Assembly (NCBI GenBank): GCA_964582055.1
Contig: CAZOPT010000001.1
Span: 62,001-126,000 of the forward strand
Direction of reading: 5' to 3'
Source of the DNA: JBKSMP01 sp964582055
GTDB taxonomy: Bacteria; Verrucomicrobiota; Verrucomicrobiia; Opitutales; UBA9783
DNA: 64,000 nt
Below the pieces are notes generated by a model. That model was not told the origin of the DNA. It made no database searches and saw only the letters and a list, made by a program, of their open reading frames with translations. This document shows positions 1-8,241 of this stretch, piece by piece. The translations under genes and the position numbers were made by a program. Numbering within the stretch: the first letter of the stretch is position 1; every line of letters starts with the position of its first letter.

Positions 1-2
1 TT

Positions 3-80
3 ACTCCGTTGGATACGCATTTATTGTCAGCTATTATTGGACTTTATTTTGGGAGCGCACTTGTTGATTTAAAGGCTTAA
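3..80 (+). CDS. C-terminal end of a membrane protein, possibly a phage holin (cut by window edge)
   Basis: An open frame enters from the left edge and stops with TAA at 78-80, three bases before the next start. The visible 25 residues contain the hydrophobic stretch LLSAIIGLYFGSALVDL, which looks like a final membrane helix. In Mu-like and B3-like phages small holin or membrane genes lie just upstream of the small genes that precede terminase, so a holin is a reasonable guess from position. The visible part is too short to assign a family. Confidence 0.4.
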   Translation, partial: TPLDTHLLSAIIGLYFGSALVDLKA

Positions 81-82
81 TT

Positions 83-352
83 ATGAATAAAAATGAAACG
101 ATTCGTCACACATTACTTCTACAATTGGAAGCTGCTTATCCAGTTTCTTTACCGCAAGAAACCTTACAACAAGGACTGCGTTTGGCAGGATTTACATTAA
201 CTGCAAACGATTTAAACAAGGAATTGCAGTATTTGGTGGATAAAGGATTTATTATGTCTATAAAGAATGAGCTTTGCCCAGCTTGTCGACGCTACAAATT
301 ATCGACTAAAGGTATTGATTTTCTAGATATAGACAAATGGAACGGATTATGA
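83..352 (+). CDS. Small winged-helix phage protein
   Basis: An 89-residue protein with the helix-turn-helix-wing pattern of proteins found just upstream of terminase in Mu-like phages: an N-terminal helix (TIRHTLLLQLEAAYP), a middle part with LAGFTLTANDLNKELQYLVDKGF, and a C-terminal strand pair with CPACRR and YKLSTKGIDFLD. The CxxC pair at about residues 61-64 may be structural. The pattern 'two-helix unit, then longer recognition helix, then KGFI..' resembles ArsR-like DNA-binding domains. The stop overlaps the next start by ATGA, so both are probably translated together. Its job in the phage is unknown; regulation or packaging is possible. Confidence 0.6.
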   Translation: MNKNETIRHTLLLQLEAAYPVSLPQETLQQGLRLAGFTLTANDLNKELQYLVDKGFIMSIKNELCPACRRYKLSTKGIDFLDIDKWNGL

Positions 353-669
353 CTAAAGCATTTAAATCGCATCTTGAGCGCATTAAGTTTGCTAAAAATA
401 CAGCATCCTTATGGGAGCAAATGGTCTTAGCTGAAAAATCTATGGGCCTACTTTGGGAACAACTTTTCGATTGTTTATGTTCAAACAATGTGGAATCGGA
501 TTGGTCATCTGTCAAAGATTTGAGCAGTATTTTGCATAAATTGCTCCAAAATTATCAGCAATTATTTGCGATTACACAAAAACTACAGAGTGATGCAAGC
601 GACGAAAAGGCATGGAATCTTTCCGAAAATATTTTGAAAACGATAGAAGATCAACTGCAATTGTTATGA
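349..669 (+). CDS. Small helical protein upstream of terminase; candidate small terminase subunit
   Basis: A 106-residue, almost wholly helical protein. I start it at the ATG at 349, which overlaps the upstream stop by ATGA, rather than the in-frame ATG at 337. It carries no recognisable family motif. In Mu-like phages the gene just before the large terminase encodes a small DNA-binding protein (gp27/DUF3486 class) thought to act as small terminase, and this gene has that position and size, but the sequence does not show the DUF3486 pattern to my eye. The function is inferred from position only. Its own stop overlaps the terminase start at 666. Confidence 0.55.
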   Translation: MTKAFKSHLERIKFAKNTASLWEQMVLAEKSMGLLWEQLFDCLCSNNVESDWSSVKDLSSILHKLLQNYQQLFAITQKLQSDASDEKAWNLSENILKTIEDQLQLL

Positions 670-1988
670 ATACCTTTTTTTTACCCTATCAAGTTCGTTG
701 GATTCGAGATAATGCTCGGATTAAGTTAATGGAAAAATCGCGTCAAATTGGTTTATCGTGGGCTACAGCTTATCGTTGCACGCGCCAAGCTTTATGTCAA
801 TCTAAGAAAAATACGTGGATTTGTTCAAGTGATGCCAAACAAGCGCAACTATTTCTGCGAGATTGCAAACAATTTGCGACGATTTTGGATCAAACGGTAC
901 CTTTTAAATGTCTTACAAGCACGAAGAAAAGTACGTTGAAGTTTAAAAATGGTAGTGAATTGACGGCCATTTCTTCGAATGCGGATGCACAAGCAGGTAA
1001 GCGAGGTTCACGCATTTTGGATGAATTTGCCTTACACGATGATCCAGAGTATTTGTATAATATTGCTTATCCTGGAATTACATGGGGTGGGCAACTCGAA
1101 ATTATTTCGACGCATCGTGGTAGCCGAAACTTTTTTAATCAACTTGTTCAAGAAGCATCTAAAGGTGGAAATCCCAAAAAAGTTTCCCTGCATAAAGTTA
1201 CTTTGACGGATGCTTTGGAACAAGGATTTTTGAAAAAATTGAAAGCTAAACTTCCACCAGAAGATCCGCGTTGTGCCATGGATGAAAGTGACTATTTTTA
1301 TTTCATAAAAAATGCATGTGCGAGTGAGCAAAGTTTTCGTCAAGAGTACTTGTGTCAACCGATTGATGATGCGACTGCATTTATTGAATTTAAAGAGATA
1401 GAACCTTGTTTTTATGCGCCGAATACCGTTTGGAATCAATGCAATAATGGGCCTACGTTTATGGGGGTTGATATTGCTCGAACAAATGATTTAAGTGTAT
1501 TTGTCGTTTTTGAAAAGCTGGATGGTGTTTACTTTATGCGTCATCTGCAATGTTTGAAAAATGCACGTTTTGATGAGCAAGAACAAGTCTTTGAGCATCT
1601 TTTTAAGATGTATTCAGTGCAGAACGTTTGTATTGATCGAACGGGTATTGGAAGCCAATTTTTCGAACGGGCACAGACAAAATTTGGGACGTATTGTATC
1701 GAAGGTGTTTCGTTTACGGCAAAACTCAAAGAAGAATTGGCTTATAAATTAAAGAGTACTTTCAATCGATATGCTTTGCGTATTCCGAGAGATGAGACGT
1801 TAATTTCTGATTTGCTTAGTGTGCAATGGGAACAGACACATTTAACAGCTCAGCATTCTAATAATGGACATGCGGATCGATTTTGGGCAATAGCATTAGC
1901 ACTTTATGCCGATCGCAAACCAGTCTCTTTACCTTTTAAAACCGAGCTTTTTGAAGCTCATAAACCCTATAGACTTTATGAAAACTAA
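666..1988 (+). CDS. Phage terminase large subunit, Mu gp28-like
   Basis: This is the DNA-packaging motor, an N-terminal ATPase followed by a C-terminal RNase H-like nuclease, 440 residues. The start at 666 is chosen because it overlaps the upstream stop by ATGA; an earlier in-frame ATG at 612 would overlap that gene by 58 bases. Visible motifs are a Walker A-like EKSRQIGLSW (residues 23-32), a Walker B ILDEF (117-121), a nuclease aspartate in MGVDIARTND (D269), a second acidic site in VCIDRTGIG (D324), and a C-terminal HADRFWAIALAL (402 on). The EKSRQIG form is typical of the Mu gp28 group. All catalytic positions look intact, so the motor could work. Confidence 0.92.
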   Translation: MNTFFLPYQVRWIRDNARIKLMEKSRQIGLSWATAYRCTRQALCQSKKNTWICSSDAKQAQLFLRDCKQFATILDQTVPFKCLTSTKKSTLKFKNGSELTAISSNADAQAGKRGSRILDEFALHDDPEYLYNIAYPGITWGGQLEIISTHRGSRNFFNQLVQEASKGGNPKKVSLHKVTLTDALEQGFLKKLKAKLPPEDPRCAMDESDYFYFIKNACASEQSFRQEYLCQPIDDATAFIEFKEIEPCFYAPNTVWNQCNNGPTFMGVDIARTNDLSVFVVFEKLDGVYFMRHLQCLKNARFDEQEQVFEHLFKMYSVQNVCIDRTGIGSQFFERAQTKFGTYCIEGVSFTAKLKEELAYKLKSTFNRYALRIPRDETLISDLLSVQWEQTHLTAQHSNNGHADRFWAIALALYADRKPVSLPFKTELFEAHKPYRLYEN

Positions 1989-3171
1989 TACTTATTTAAC
2001 GGCCTTTCGACAGGATAGCTTATCGCGGTTGCGTTGGAATCCGATTCGTTCGTTGACGCCTGCTTCATTAGCGAGGATTTTGGATGATTTTCATGCAGGC
2101 AACTTAAAACAAGCAGCACTTATTTGGGATGCTATTGAACGGCGTGATGATTTGTTACAAGGCGTTATTTCGAAGCGTAAGAAAGCCATTTCTCGGCTTC
2201 CTTGGGAAATTTTGACGCTTGATAATTCTGAAGAAGCAATGCGCCAAAAATTTTTACTGGAGCAGTTTTACAACAATCTGCAATGTGTTAATGCTTATGA
2301 TGAAAATGAGCGTGGTGGTATTCCGCTGTTGATTCGACAAATGATGGATGCCGTTGGCAAGCGTTATGCAGTTCATGAGGTTGTTTTTAAGCCATTTACG
2401 CAACACTCGAAACGGTTTTTAACAGCTGAATTTCGTTTTGTTCCACTTTTCTTCTTTGAAAACAAAGAGGGACGTTTGCAGTATATCGGTGGTGACAAGA
2501 AAATTCCGTTAAAATCGGATGAATGGCTAATTACAACTGGTGATGGCTTAATGGAATCGTGTTCCATAGCTTATTTATTTAAGCATTTACCGTTGCGTGA
2601 TTGGCTGATTTATTGCGAGCGCAATGGTATGCCAGGAGTTAAAGGGATTACAAATGCACGTCCAGGTTCCGAAGAATGGGAAATTGCGCGTGAAGCTGTT
2701 CAAAATTTTGGTGCAGAATTTCACGCATTAATGACAGCTGGAACCGATATTCAAGCGATTGATATTTCAGGCAAGGGCGAATTGCCTTATCCAAAATTGG
2801 TTGAACGTATGGATCGTGCAATGGCGGCCTTATGGCGTGGGTCCGACTTAACAACTTTGGGACAGCAATATGGCCTTGGGAGTTCGGTACAAAGTTTTGA
2901 ACGGAATTTATTAGAGGAAGATGATGCGCAAATGATTTCCGATACTTTACACGAACAAATCGATCGTTGCGTTTTGAAGTATTTAGAGGGTACAGAATAT
3001 CCTAAAGCTTATTTTCAGCTCAAAGCGTCTCCGAACAAAAATCTCAATAACGATTTAAACATTATTAAAACCTTGTGGGATATGGGTGTTGAGCTCAGTT
3101 TGAACGATGTTCGTGAGCATTTTGGTATTAATCCACCTGCTAACCACGAAGACTTATTGAAAAAATCATGA
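1978..3171 (+). CDS. Phage portal protein, Mu gp29-like (DUF935)
   Basis: The portal is the dodecameric DNA gate at one capsid vertex, and terminase docks on it. This 397-residue protein has the DUF935 signature near the N-terminus: NPIRSLTPASLARILDDFHAG followed by AIERRDDLLQGVISKRKKAI. The middle contains the clip and stem region with GMPGVKGITNARPGSEEWE, and the C-terminal part contains LTTLGQQYGLGSSVQSFER, which in this family is usually 'LGQT..TG..GS'. The start at 1978 overlaps terminase by 11 bases. The length is slightly below the roughly 500 residues common for Mu gp29 relatives, so peripheral parts may be trimmed. Confidence 0.9.
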   Translation: MKTNTYLTAFRQDSLSRLRWNPIRSLTPASLARILDDFHAGNLKQAALIWDAIERRDDLLQGVISKRKKAISRLPWEILTLDNSEEAMRQKFLLEQFYNNLQCVNAYDENERGGIPLLIRQMMDAVGKRYAVHEVVFKPFTQHSKRFLTAEFRFVPLFFFENKEGRLQYIGGDKKIPLKSDEWLITTGDGLMESCSIAYLFKHLPLRDWLIYCERNGMPGVKGITNARPGSEEWEIAREAVQNFGAEFHALMTAGTDIQAIDISGKGELPYPKLVERMDRAMAALWRGSDLTTLGQQYGLGSSVQSFERNLLEEDDAQMISDTLHEQIDRCVLKYLEGTEYPKAYFQLKASPNKNLNNDLNIIKTLWDMGVELSLNDVREHFGINPPANHEDLLKKS

Positions 3172-3749
3172 AAACTTGGATACAATTATCACCATTTGGA
3201 CAATTTTACCATCGACTTGGTAAGCAATATTTATCGCAGGAAACGTTGAAAACTTGCGTGAAAAAAACAAAAACATGGCGCTTCCGATTAGGTTTTACGA
3301 AGATTCCTATTTATATAGGTCATCCGGATGATTCCTATTTTCAGCAATTTCCTGAACACATGAATACAACCATTTACGGCTATGTTCTACGTTTTTGCTT
3401 AAAGGATAATGGGCTTTGGATCCAAGTAGATTGGACAGATATAGGCCGGGAATTAATTGATAATGGCCGATACCGTTACGTATCTCCGCGTTGGGAGATG
3501 GAATGTGCGAATGATCACTTTGTACCTAAAAAGCTTCTTTCAGTAGGTCTTACTAATACGCCGAATTTGCCAGTGGAACCGATTTGTAAATTAAACAATT
3601 TTGAGGTTTGCCCTCAACAATCGGTTCAGAAACGTTCCGAAAAAGTAGCTATTTTAAATTTTGTTCAAAAAGTCTATCAGCGTATGAAAGCCACTGGTGA
3701 AAGTTATCCGGAAGCTTGGAATGCTGTTTTTAAAAAAAACAATATCTGA
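3168..3749 (+). CDS. Phage head maturation protease, Mu gpI-like
   Basis: In Mu the gpI protein is the capsid protease, and a nested scaffold is made from its C-terminus. This 193-residue homologue keeps the typical N-terminal segments: IPIYIGHPDDSYFQQFPE, then TIYGYVLRFCLKDNGLWIQVDWTD (the usual 'G.v..l...d.GL...v.wt' stretch), RYRYVSPRWEM, and LLSVGLTNTPNLPVEP. These support the family firmly. The C-terminal part is much shorter than in Mu (about 360 residues), so the scaffold portion is reduced; a separate scaffold gene is not seen. The ATG overlaps the portal stop (ATGA). Confidence 0.85.
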   Translation: MKTWIQLSPFGQFYHRLGKQYLSQETLKTCVKKTKTWRFRLGFTKIPIYIGHPDDSYFQQFPEHMNTTIYGYVLRFCLKDNGLWIQVDWTDIGRELIDNGRYRYVSPRWEMECANDHFVPKKLLSVGLTNTPNLPVEPICKLNNFEVCPQQSVQKRSEKVAILNFVQKVYQRMKATGESYPEAWNAVFKKNNI

Positions 3750-3755
3750 TTTCTT

Positions 3756-4190
3756 ATGAAAACAACTAAAAAATTAATTATGGCCAATGCGTATAATGCA
3801 GTTGGAGTACACGAAGGAATGCTAACAAAACGTTCAAAAACAGACGATTTACAATCGTATTGTTTGGTTTGTTTTGATGGCGATGCGAATCATGTTAAGA
3901 TTTGTCCTAAAACAGAAATTCCTTGGGGAGTTTCTCAGTACAGTGCGGAAGTAAAGGAAGATCTTATCTGTGTGCAACCGCTTTCTTCGTGTGCTCGAAC
4001 GGCTAAAATTCGTATTTCTTCAAACGTTAAAGCAGGTCAATTGCTCTGTCTTGCAGATAATGGACATGCTCAAGCCTTGCCATCTGATGCTGGTACCTAT
4101 TGTGTTATTGGCTTAGCGCTCGAAGATGGACAAAAAGATGGATGTATTGAAGTACTTACTTCATTGCCACGTAACCTTAAAGTTAAATAA
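3756..4190 (+). CDS. Probable capsid decoration (cement) protein
   Basis: A 144-residue protein located between protease and major capsid, where Mu-like and other tailed phages often encode a small trimeric decoration protein. The beta-rich pattern (VKICPKTEIPWGVSQ, VKAGQLLCLADNGHAQALP, YCVIGLALEDG, IEVLTSLP) matches the DUF2190 class, whose members carry 'd.p.Gv', 'v.aG..v..d..G...' and 'vlG.al' segments. A second ATG at 3780 gives MANAYNAVGV and may be the true start (136 residues). The assignment rests on position and pattern. Confidence 0.6.
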   Translation: MKTTKKLIMANAYNAVGVHEGMLTKRSKTDDLQSYCLVCFDGDANHVKICPKTEIPWGVSQYSAEVKEDLICVQPLSSCARTAKIRISSNVKAGQLLCLADNGHAQALPSDAGTYCVIGLALEDGQKDGCIEVLTSLPRNLKVK

Positions 4191-4192
4191 TT

Positions 4193-5098
4193 ATGGAAAC
4201 ACTTACACAAGCAAAAGAAAGTCAGTTTAATCAGAACAATTATTCGGAGGTTTTGACACAGTTCACAAAGAATTGGACCGATACGGAAGGTATTGAGAAT
4301 TTACTTAATTTTATTGCACCAAAAGTACCTGTTTCGCGTCGTTTTGAGTACAAAAAATCGGAAACAGACGAAATATTTTGTTCAGAACAAGATGATTTGC
4401 GTGCATCTGGTAGCAGTTTTAAACGCATTGAATTTTCGGGTTCTATGGTTCAAGCTAAAACCTTAAACAAAGGTTTAACGATTCGTGTAGATACCGATGA
4501 TATCGTTGGGGATGATTGGCAGGAACGTTATGTGCATATGCTTATGAAGCGCTTGTATCGTAATGAATTAAGACGTGCGATTTCTGCGTTAAAAGCAAAT
4601 GCAAATGTTGTAGAAAAAACATGGACTGCAGAAAGTCGGCCGGATATAGACATCCGAGAAACTTTGCTTTTAGCGAGTTACGAACACGGATTTTATCCCA
4701 ATCGTCTGCTTTTTGGAGAACTTGCATGGTATTTGCGGCAAGATTGCTATGCGCTTCAAGGTAATGCAGGTGCTCGTATTTCAGCAGAAATGTCACGGGA
4801 GCATTTATCGGAAAAATTGCTTGTTGAAGGCATCCAGCTTCTAAAAAAGCAACATTTGGGTATTCAAGGGTATGAGTTAAATGGTAACGAGATCTTCGCT
4901 TTTTATGCTCAGAACGGTTTATTAAAGGATGAACCATCGAATATTAAACGTTTTGTAACGCCGAGTGAAGACGGTAATCTTTTCCGTGTTTATTTAGAAG
5001 AACATACGAAGTTTACGGATATTACGGTAGAGCATTACAGTAATATTGTTGTGACATCTAATACAAATATTACGCAATTAACTGCAAAACAAGAATAA
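4193..5098 (+). CDS. Major capsid protein
   Basis: A 301-residue protein in the capsid position, after the protease and decoration genes and before the connector genes. It has features of an HK97-fold shell protein: an early arm with VPVSRRFEYKKSETDE, a long helix with NELRRAISALKANANVVEK, and a C-terminal domain with VEHYSNIVVTSN, a typical closing strand. It does not look close to Mu gpT and is probably nearer the major capsid proteins of other Mu-like phages. The gene begins three bases after the preceding stop. Confidence 0.75.
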   Translation: METLTQAKESQFNQNNYSEVLTQFTKNWTDTEGIENLLNFIAPKVPVSRRFEYKKSETDEIFCSEQDDLRASGSSFKRIEFSGSMVQAKTLNKGLTIRVDTDDIVGDDWQERYVHMLMKRLYRNELRRAISALKANANVVEKTWTAESRPDIDIRETLLLASYEHGFYPNRLLFGELAWYLRQDCYALQGNAGARISAEMSREHLSEKLLVEGIQLLKKQHLGIQGYELNGNEIFAFYAQNGLLKDEPSNIKRFVTPSEDGNLFRVYLEEHTKFTDITVEHYSNIVVTSNTNITQLTAKQE

Positions 5099-5113
5099 CC
5101 TTTATTTTCGGGA

Positions 5114-5578
5114 ATGAAAACCATTCCCGATACTTTACATATGAATACACTTCATTGGATTTTTTTAGAAACAGACGCGATTGCAGATTATTTGGCAAAT
5201 GATCAATTAACGCTTTTGTCAAATCACGGCATTCGTGAGCATCAAACACCGCTGAAAACAATTGTAAGTGACGTTTGCGCTTATATTCAAGCAAGGGTAC
5301 CAGAAAAGCTACGTCCAAATCCTTTAGCACGTAATCATCTTCCTGCTGCTTGTAAATTATGTGCTTGTCACTTGGTGATTGAAGCGCTTCAAACGCGTAT
5401 TCCAGAATTGAAATTGTCAGAAGATCAAGTTCGAAATGCCCAACAAGCACGAACAACTTTGGAACAATTTCAACAAGCTTGGCGCGAACAATTGCAAGAA
5501 AATAAAAGTGTACACAAACTAGAAGCTGTACACTTTCGACCGAAAGATACCACTTATAAAACCTTAAGAGGCTTATGA
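5114..5578 (+). CDS. Head-tail connector protein, Mu gp36-like (DUF1320)
   Basis: A 154-residue helical protein that begins shortly after the capsid gene, where Mu-like phages encode gp36/DUF1320. The segments DAIADYLANDQLTLLSNHG, IVSDVCAYIQARV and LPAACKLCACHLVIEALQTRIPEL match the family plan: a short capping helix, a long helix that covers the connector ring, and a lysine/arginine-rich tail. An alternative ATG at 5141 gives a 145-residue product that starts just before the conserved part and may be the true start. It probably joins the portal vertex to the neck. Confidence 0.6.
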   Translation: MKTIPDTLHMNTLHWIFLETDAIADYLANDQLTLLSNHGIREHQTPLKTIVSDVCAYIQARVPEKLRPNPLARNHLPAACKLCACHLVIEALQTRIPELKLSEDQVRNAQQARTTLEQFQQAWREQLQENKSVHKLEAVHFRPKDTTYKTLRGL

Positions 5579-6018
5579 AACCTGTTTTGCAAACTATACA
5601 GAAGACGATTATCGAAAATCTTCAAAAGGATGTTATGTTTAAAAATGTTTCGTTTATCCCTGAAACTTTCGATGCTTTGGAAACGTTAACAAGTAAATCG
5701 GCTTCGCTAAAACCCTTACAACTTTACTTATCAACACCTTTTCCCGTAGAAACCGTTTCGAATATTTCAGAATTATGTTGGGAGAAATTGTCTTTACAAT
5801 GTACGCTTATACGAAAATATTTAAATGCTGAAAAAAGTTCATTTCTCGATTTTGCGGAACAAATTTGCTATTTTATTTCCAATAAAAAATTCGAGAATGA
5901 TCAGTGGGAAGGGTGCTTTGTTTTAGAACCTAAAAATCCTTGGAAATGGTTAGAAGTAGACAATGGATTGGCTCTTCAAATGCATTTCGTAAGTTCTCAA
6001 TTTTCACTCCTTTTTTGA
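5575..6018 (+). CDS. Putative head-tail joining protein, gp37-like by position
   Basis: A 147-residue protein with ATGA coupling to the gp36-like gene. By position it corresponds to Mu gp37 (DUF1834), a neck or tail-completion protein, and the alternation of helices and strands with a closing beta strand (ALQMHFVSSQFSLLF) fits that class. I do not see a decisive motif. Cysteines at several positions (for example CWEKLSLQC) are unusual for a phage neck protein. Confidence 0.5.
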   Translation: MKPVLQTIQKTIIENLQKDVMFKNVSFIPETFDALETLTSKSASLKPLQLYLSTPFPVETVSNISELCWEKLSLQCTLIRKYLNAEKSSFLDFAEQICYFISNKKFENDQWEGCFVLEPKNPWKWLEVDNGLALQMHFVSSQFSLLF

Positions 6019-6019
6019 T

Positions 6020-6418
6020 ATGAAAATTACATTAAATGAGCATATTTTGTGTAGCGGAAGTTCGGCTAATGAAACACCTTCTCGGTTCGAAGTTAGTAGT
6101 CAAAGGAACCTGCAAATTATAAAAGCAATTCGAGCAAGATTTAGCCAAACCTGTAATCGTGGTAATCTACAAACAAAATTGGTCTTTGAAGTGGGGCGAA
6201 AGCATCGATCTCAACAAGAGGCCGCTCAACATGCTTTATTACATGCGAGCGAATTGCAACAGGCGAATGGTGTGTTGCAGATTGATTTTGAGGATAAAGC
6301 CAATCGACGTTTTCAGCTTGAATCAGCGACTTTGTATCGTGTTCAAACACATTATAAAGGGAATGCTTCTTATACGTTTTACGAAATTTATGGAGGAGAA
6401 TTACATGCAAACCATTGA
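6020..6418 (+). CDS. Phage protein of unknown function, neck or tail region
   Basis: A 132-residue protein, beta-rich near the end (RRFQLESATLYRVQTHYKGNASY is spread over residues 93-115). It lies where a siphophage-type Mu relative would place its tail-terminator or major tail genes. The repeated 'ALLHASELQQANGVLQIDFEDK' type segment, with a short helix followed by strands, resembles small tail-completion proteins, but I cannot name a family. The last 14 bases overlap the following small gene. Confidence 0.5.
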   Translation: MKITLNEHILCSGSSANETPSRFEVSSQRNLQIIKAIRARFSQTCNRGNLQTKLVFEVGRKHRSQQEAAQHALLHASELQQANGVLQIDFEDKANRRFQLESATLYRVQTHYKGNASYTFYEIYGGELHANH

Positions 6419-6527
6419 AGATAATAATGCCCTTTGGGACGCTTTATATGAGCAGATTGACAAGATTCATTCTCTGGAATGGGACCTGAAAGAATTGAAA
6501 GAACAATTAGAAAATTTAAGGCATTAA
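6405..6527 (+). CDS. 40-residue coiled-coil protein
   Basis: The ATG at 6405 is preceded by a strong ribosome site, GGAGGAG, at about 6391-6397, the clearest in the module. The 40 residues form one helix with heptad spacing of hydrophobics: ALYEQIDKIHSLEWDLKEL then KEQLENLRH. It ends two bases before the next start. A small acidic coiled coil between connector genes and the hub could be an assembly chaperone or a minimal scaffold, but nothing in the sequence decides this. The strong ribosome site and conserved spacing argue that it is real. Confidence 0.6.
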   Translation: MQTIEDNNALWDALYEQIDKIHSLEWDLKELKEQLENLRH

Positions 6528-6528
6528 T

Positions 6529-8223
6529 ATGACTTGGTATTTAAGTTATCAGGGTGTAAAAAAGTCATTAGCAGATTGGCATATTTATGATGTAAATCGT
6601 CGTGTATTAAATCAAGGGACTGATATGCTTTCTTTTAAAACAGAAGCCAATAATGTGTTCTTTAAGTGTGATGAAACTATCGAAGTTTTTAAAGATAAAA
6701 CCCGTTGGTTTTACGGAAAGATCGTACAAATTCCTTGTCAGTTTTCGGCGAATGAAGAAAGCAAATCGTATATGGTTTCTGGCCCCAATTGGTATTTGGA
6801 ACATCTTATCTTTCAGCAATCTTGGCAATATTTTAATGGCGCTAACGATGGAGAAATGATTTCGATTCCGCGAAGTTTATGCCAATTAGGACAATCAGAG
6901 GATGGAAAGGCTATGGATGCAAAAAATTGCCTAACCAATATTGTTTATTATTGTATCCAGCATGGAGCTCCTTTGCAATTGGGTAAAATAGAAGGTTTTA
7001 ATTTTTTCTTTCCTTGCGAAACCATTAAAGATTGTAGCTGTATGGAGGTCATCCAGAAACTCCTTCGGTGGACTCCAGATGCGGTTTGTTGGTTTGATTA
7101 TACGACCCCAAAACCTGCGTTTAACATTTCTCGACAAGCTTTTTTGGCGCCAATGACTTTGTCTCTTCAACATTTAAGTCAATTTTCTTTAATACCCCGT
7201 AATGATTTAAAGTTGAACGGTGTTGTTTTAAAATATGAACACTCAAATTCGAATGAAAAGGGTACTTGGAAAACAACAACCATTGATGTTTTTCCCAAAA
7301 ATTGTCCCAGTGATGCAATGAATACCCTTGTTTTAACGATTGAGTTAGAAGGAACTCATACGCATATTCAAGAACAATGGGTTCAGATACAGCCGATTCA
7401 AATCAACTCAGTTGACTGGTGGAAGCAGCATTTCCCAACTTTACAAACAATTCCTAACGCGGATATTAAACTTGAATCGGTTCAGCGAGCGACGAAGTTG
7501 CCTAATGAGTTACTGGAAGGTGCTATTGCTCCTTGGATGCATTGTAAAGCGCAATACGAAACCATAACTGCAAATATTAGTTATAAAACGAATAATGCGC
7601 AAGTGTCGCATCAATTGTTTGCGTTGAAGATTTGTAGTACAGATGCCGTTTCAAAAACCTATCGAAATTGTGTTTATCTTACGGAAGGTGTAAAACCTCC
7701 ACAAAATTTGGCACAAGTCCTCTACGAATCGACGCAATGTTTACTATATGAAGGTTCGGTGCAATTTGAATGTGAGGAACTGGGAATGTCTTATTTAGGT
7801 AAGAAATTAAATTTTTTACAGGGCGATAAGGCTTGGGAATCGCTTCAGGTTCCTATCCAAGAAGAACGTATGAACCTGGATTCCGGTACGATACAACTTA
7901 AATTTGGAGCTCCTAAGCATTTGGGACCAAACGATCTGATTCAATTGATGCGTGCCAATCGTTTACGTACAATTTCTAATGATCCTAATATGCGTTTTGC
8001 CCAAAAAGCTTCAGGACAATCACGTACCTATTTCCCACATTTAACGCCTATTATTAATTCAAGCTGTAATCAAGGAACGTATTCACAATTAATTTTAAAA
8101 AGTGCCAATAAAACCGTTTCTATTGATGCTGCTAGCTTACCACCCAACACGCAAATGTCTTTAAAGCCGTTTGATGTTGTCGAATCTGGCGTGCTTAAGA
8201 AAATTTGGCTGCTTTCTTCCTAA
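6529..8223 (+). CDS. Large phage protein, putative tail hub or distal-tail protein
   Basis: A 564-residue protein without a signal peptide. The first third reads like the first domain of gp27/gpD-type hub proteins: a strand pair around TIEVFKDKTRWFYGKIVQ, then a segment YMVSGPNWYLEHLIFQQSW where hubs carry 'y.v.g...yL....f'. The middle has a long loop-rich domain, and the C-terminal part (LDSGTIQLKFGAPKHLGPND) resembles the closing 'G....fG.p..lgp.dl' segment of tail hub proteins in other PVC prophages. The function is therefore inferred, not shown. It is the largest gene of the module and may give the particle its cell-contact end. Confidence 0.5.
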   Translation: MTWYLSYQGVKKSLADWHIYDVNRRVLNQGTDMLSFKTEANNVFFKCDETIEVFKDKTRWFYGKIVQIPCQFSANEESKSYMVSGPNWYLEHLIFQQSWQYFNGANDGEMISIPRSLCQLGQSEDGKAMDAKNCLTNIVYYCIQHGAPLQLGKIEGFNFFFPCETIKDCSCMEVIQKLLRWTPDAVCWFDYTTPKPAFNISRQAFLAPMTLSLQHLSQFSLIPRNDLKLNGVVLKYEHSNSNEKGTWKTTTIDVFPKNCPSDAMNTLVLTIELEGTHTHIQEQWVQIQPIQINSVDWWKQHFPTLQTIPNADIKLESVQRATKLPNELLEGAIAPWMHCKAQYETITANISYKTNNAQVSHQLFALKICSTDAVSKTYRNCVYLTEGVKPPQNLAQVLYESTQCLLYEGSVQFECEELGMSYLGKKLNFLQGDKAWESLQVPIQEERMNLDSGTIQLKFGAPKHLGPNDLIQLMRANRLRTISNDPNMRFAQKASGQSRTYFPHLTPIINSSCNQGTYSQLILKSANKTVSIDAASLPPNTQMSLKPFDVVESGVLKKIWLLSS

Positions 8224-8241
8224 AACTTAATCTTTTTATTT

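Noticed and set aside
1032..1439. A 135-residue antisense frame inside the terminase gene
   Set aside because: Odd composition, no ribosome site and no family resemblance; terminase motifs on the other strand are unambiguous.
4542..5456. Two antisense frames of about 130 residues across the capsid and connector genes
   Set aside because: Both mirror real coding frames and lack ribosome sites or recognisable content.
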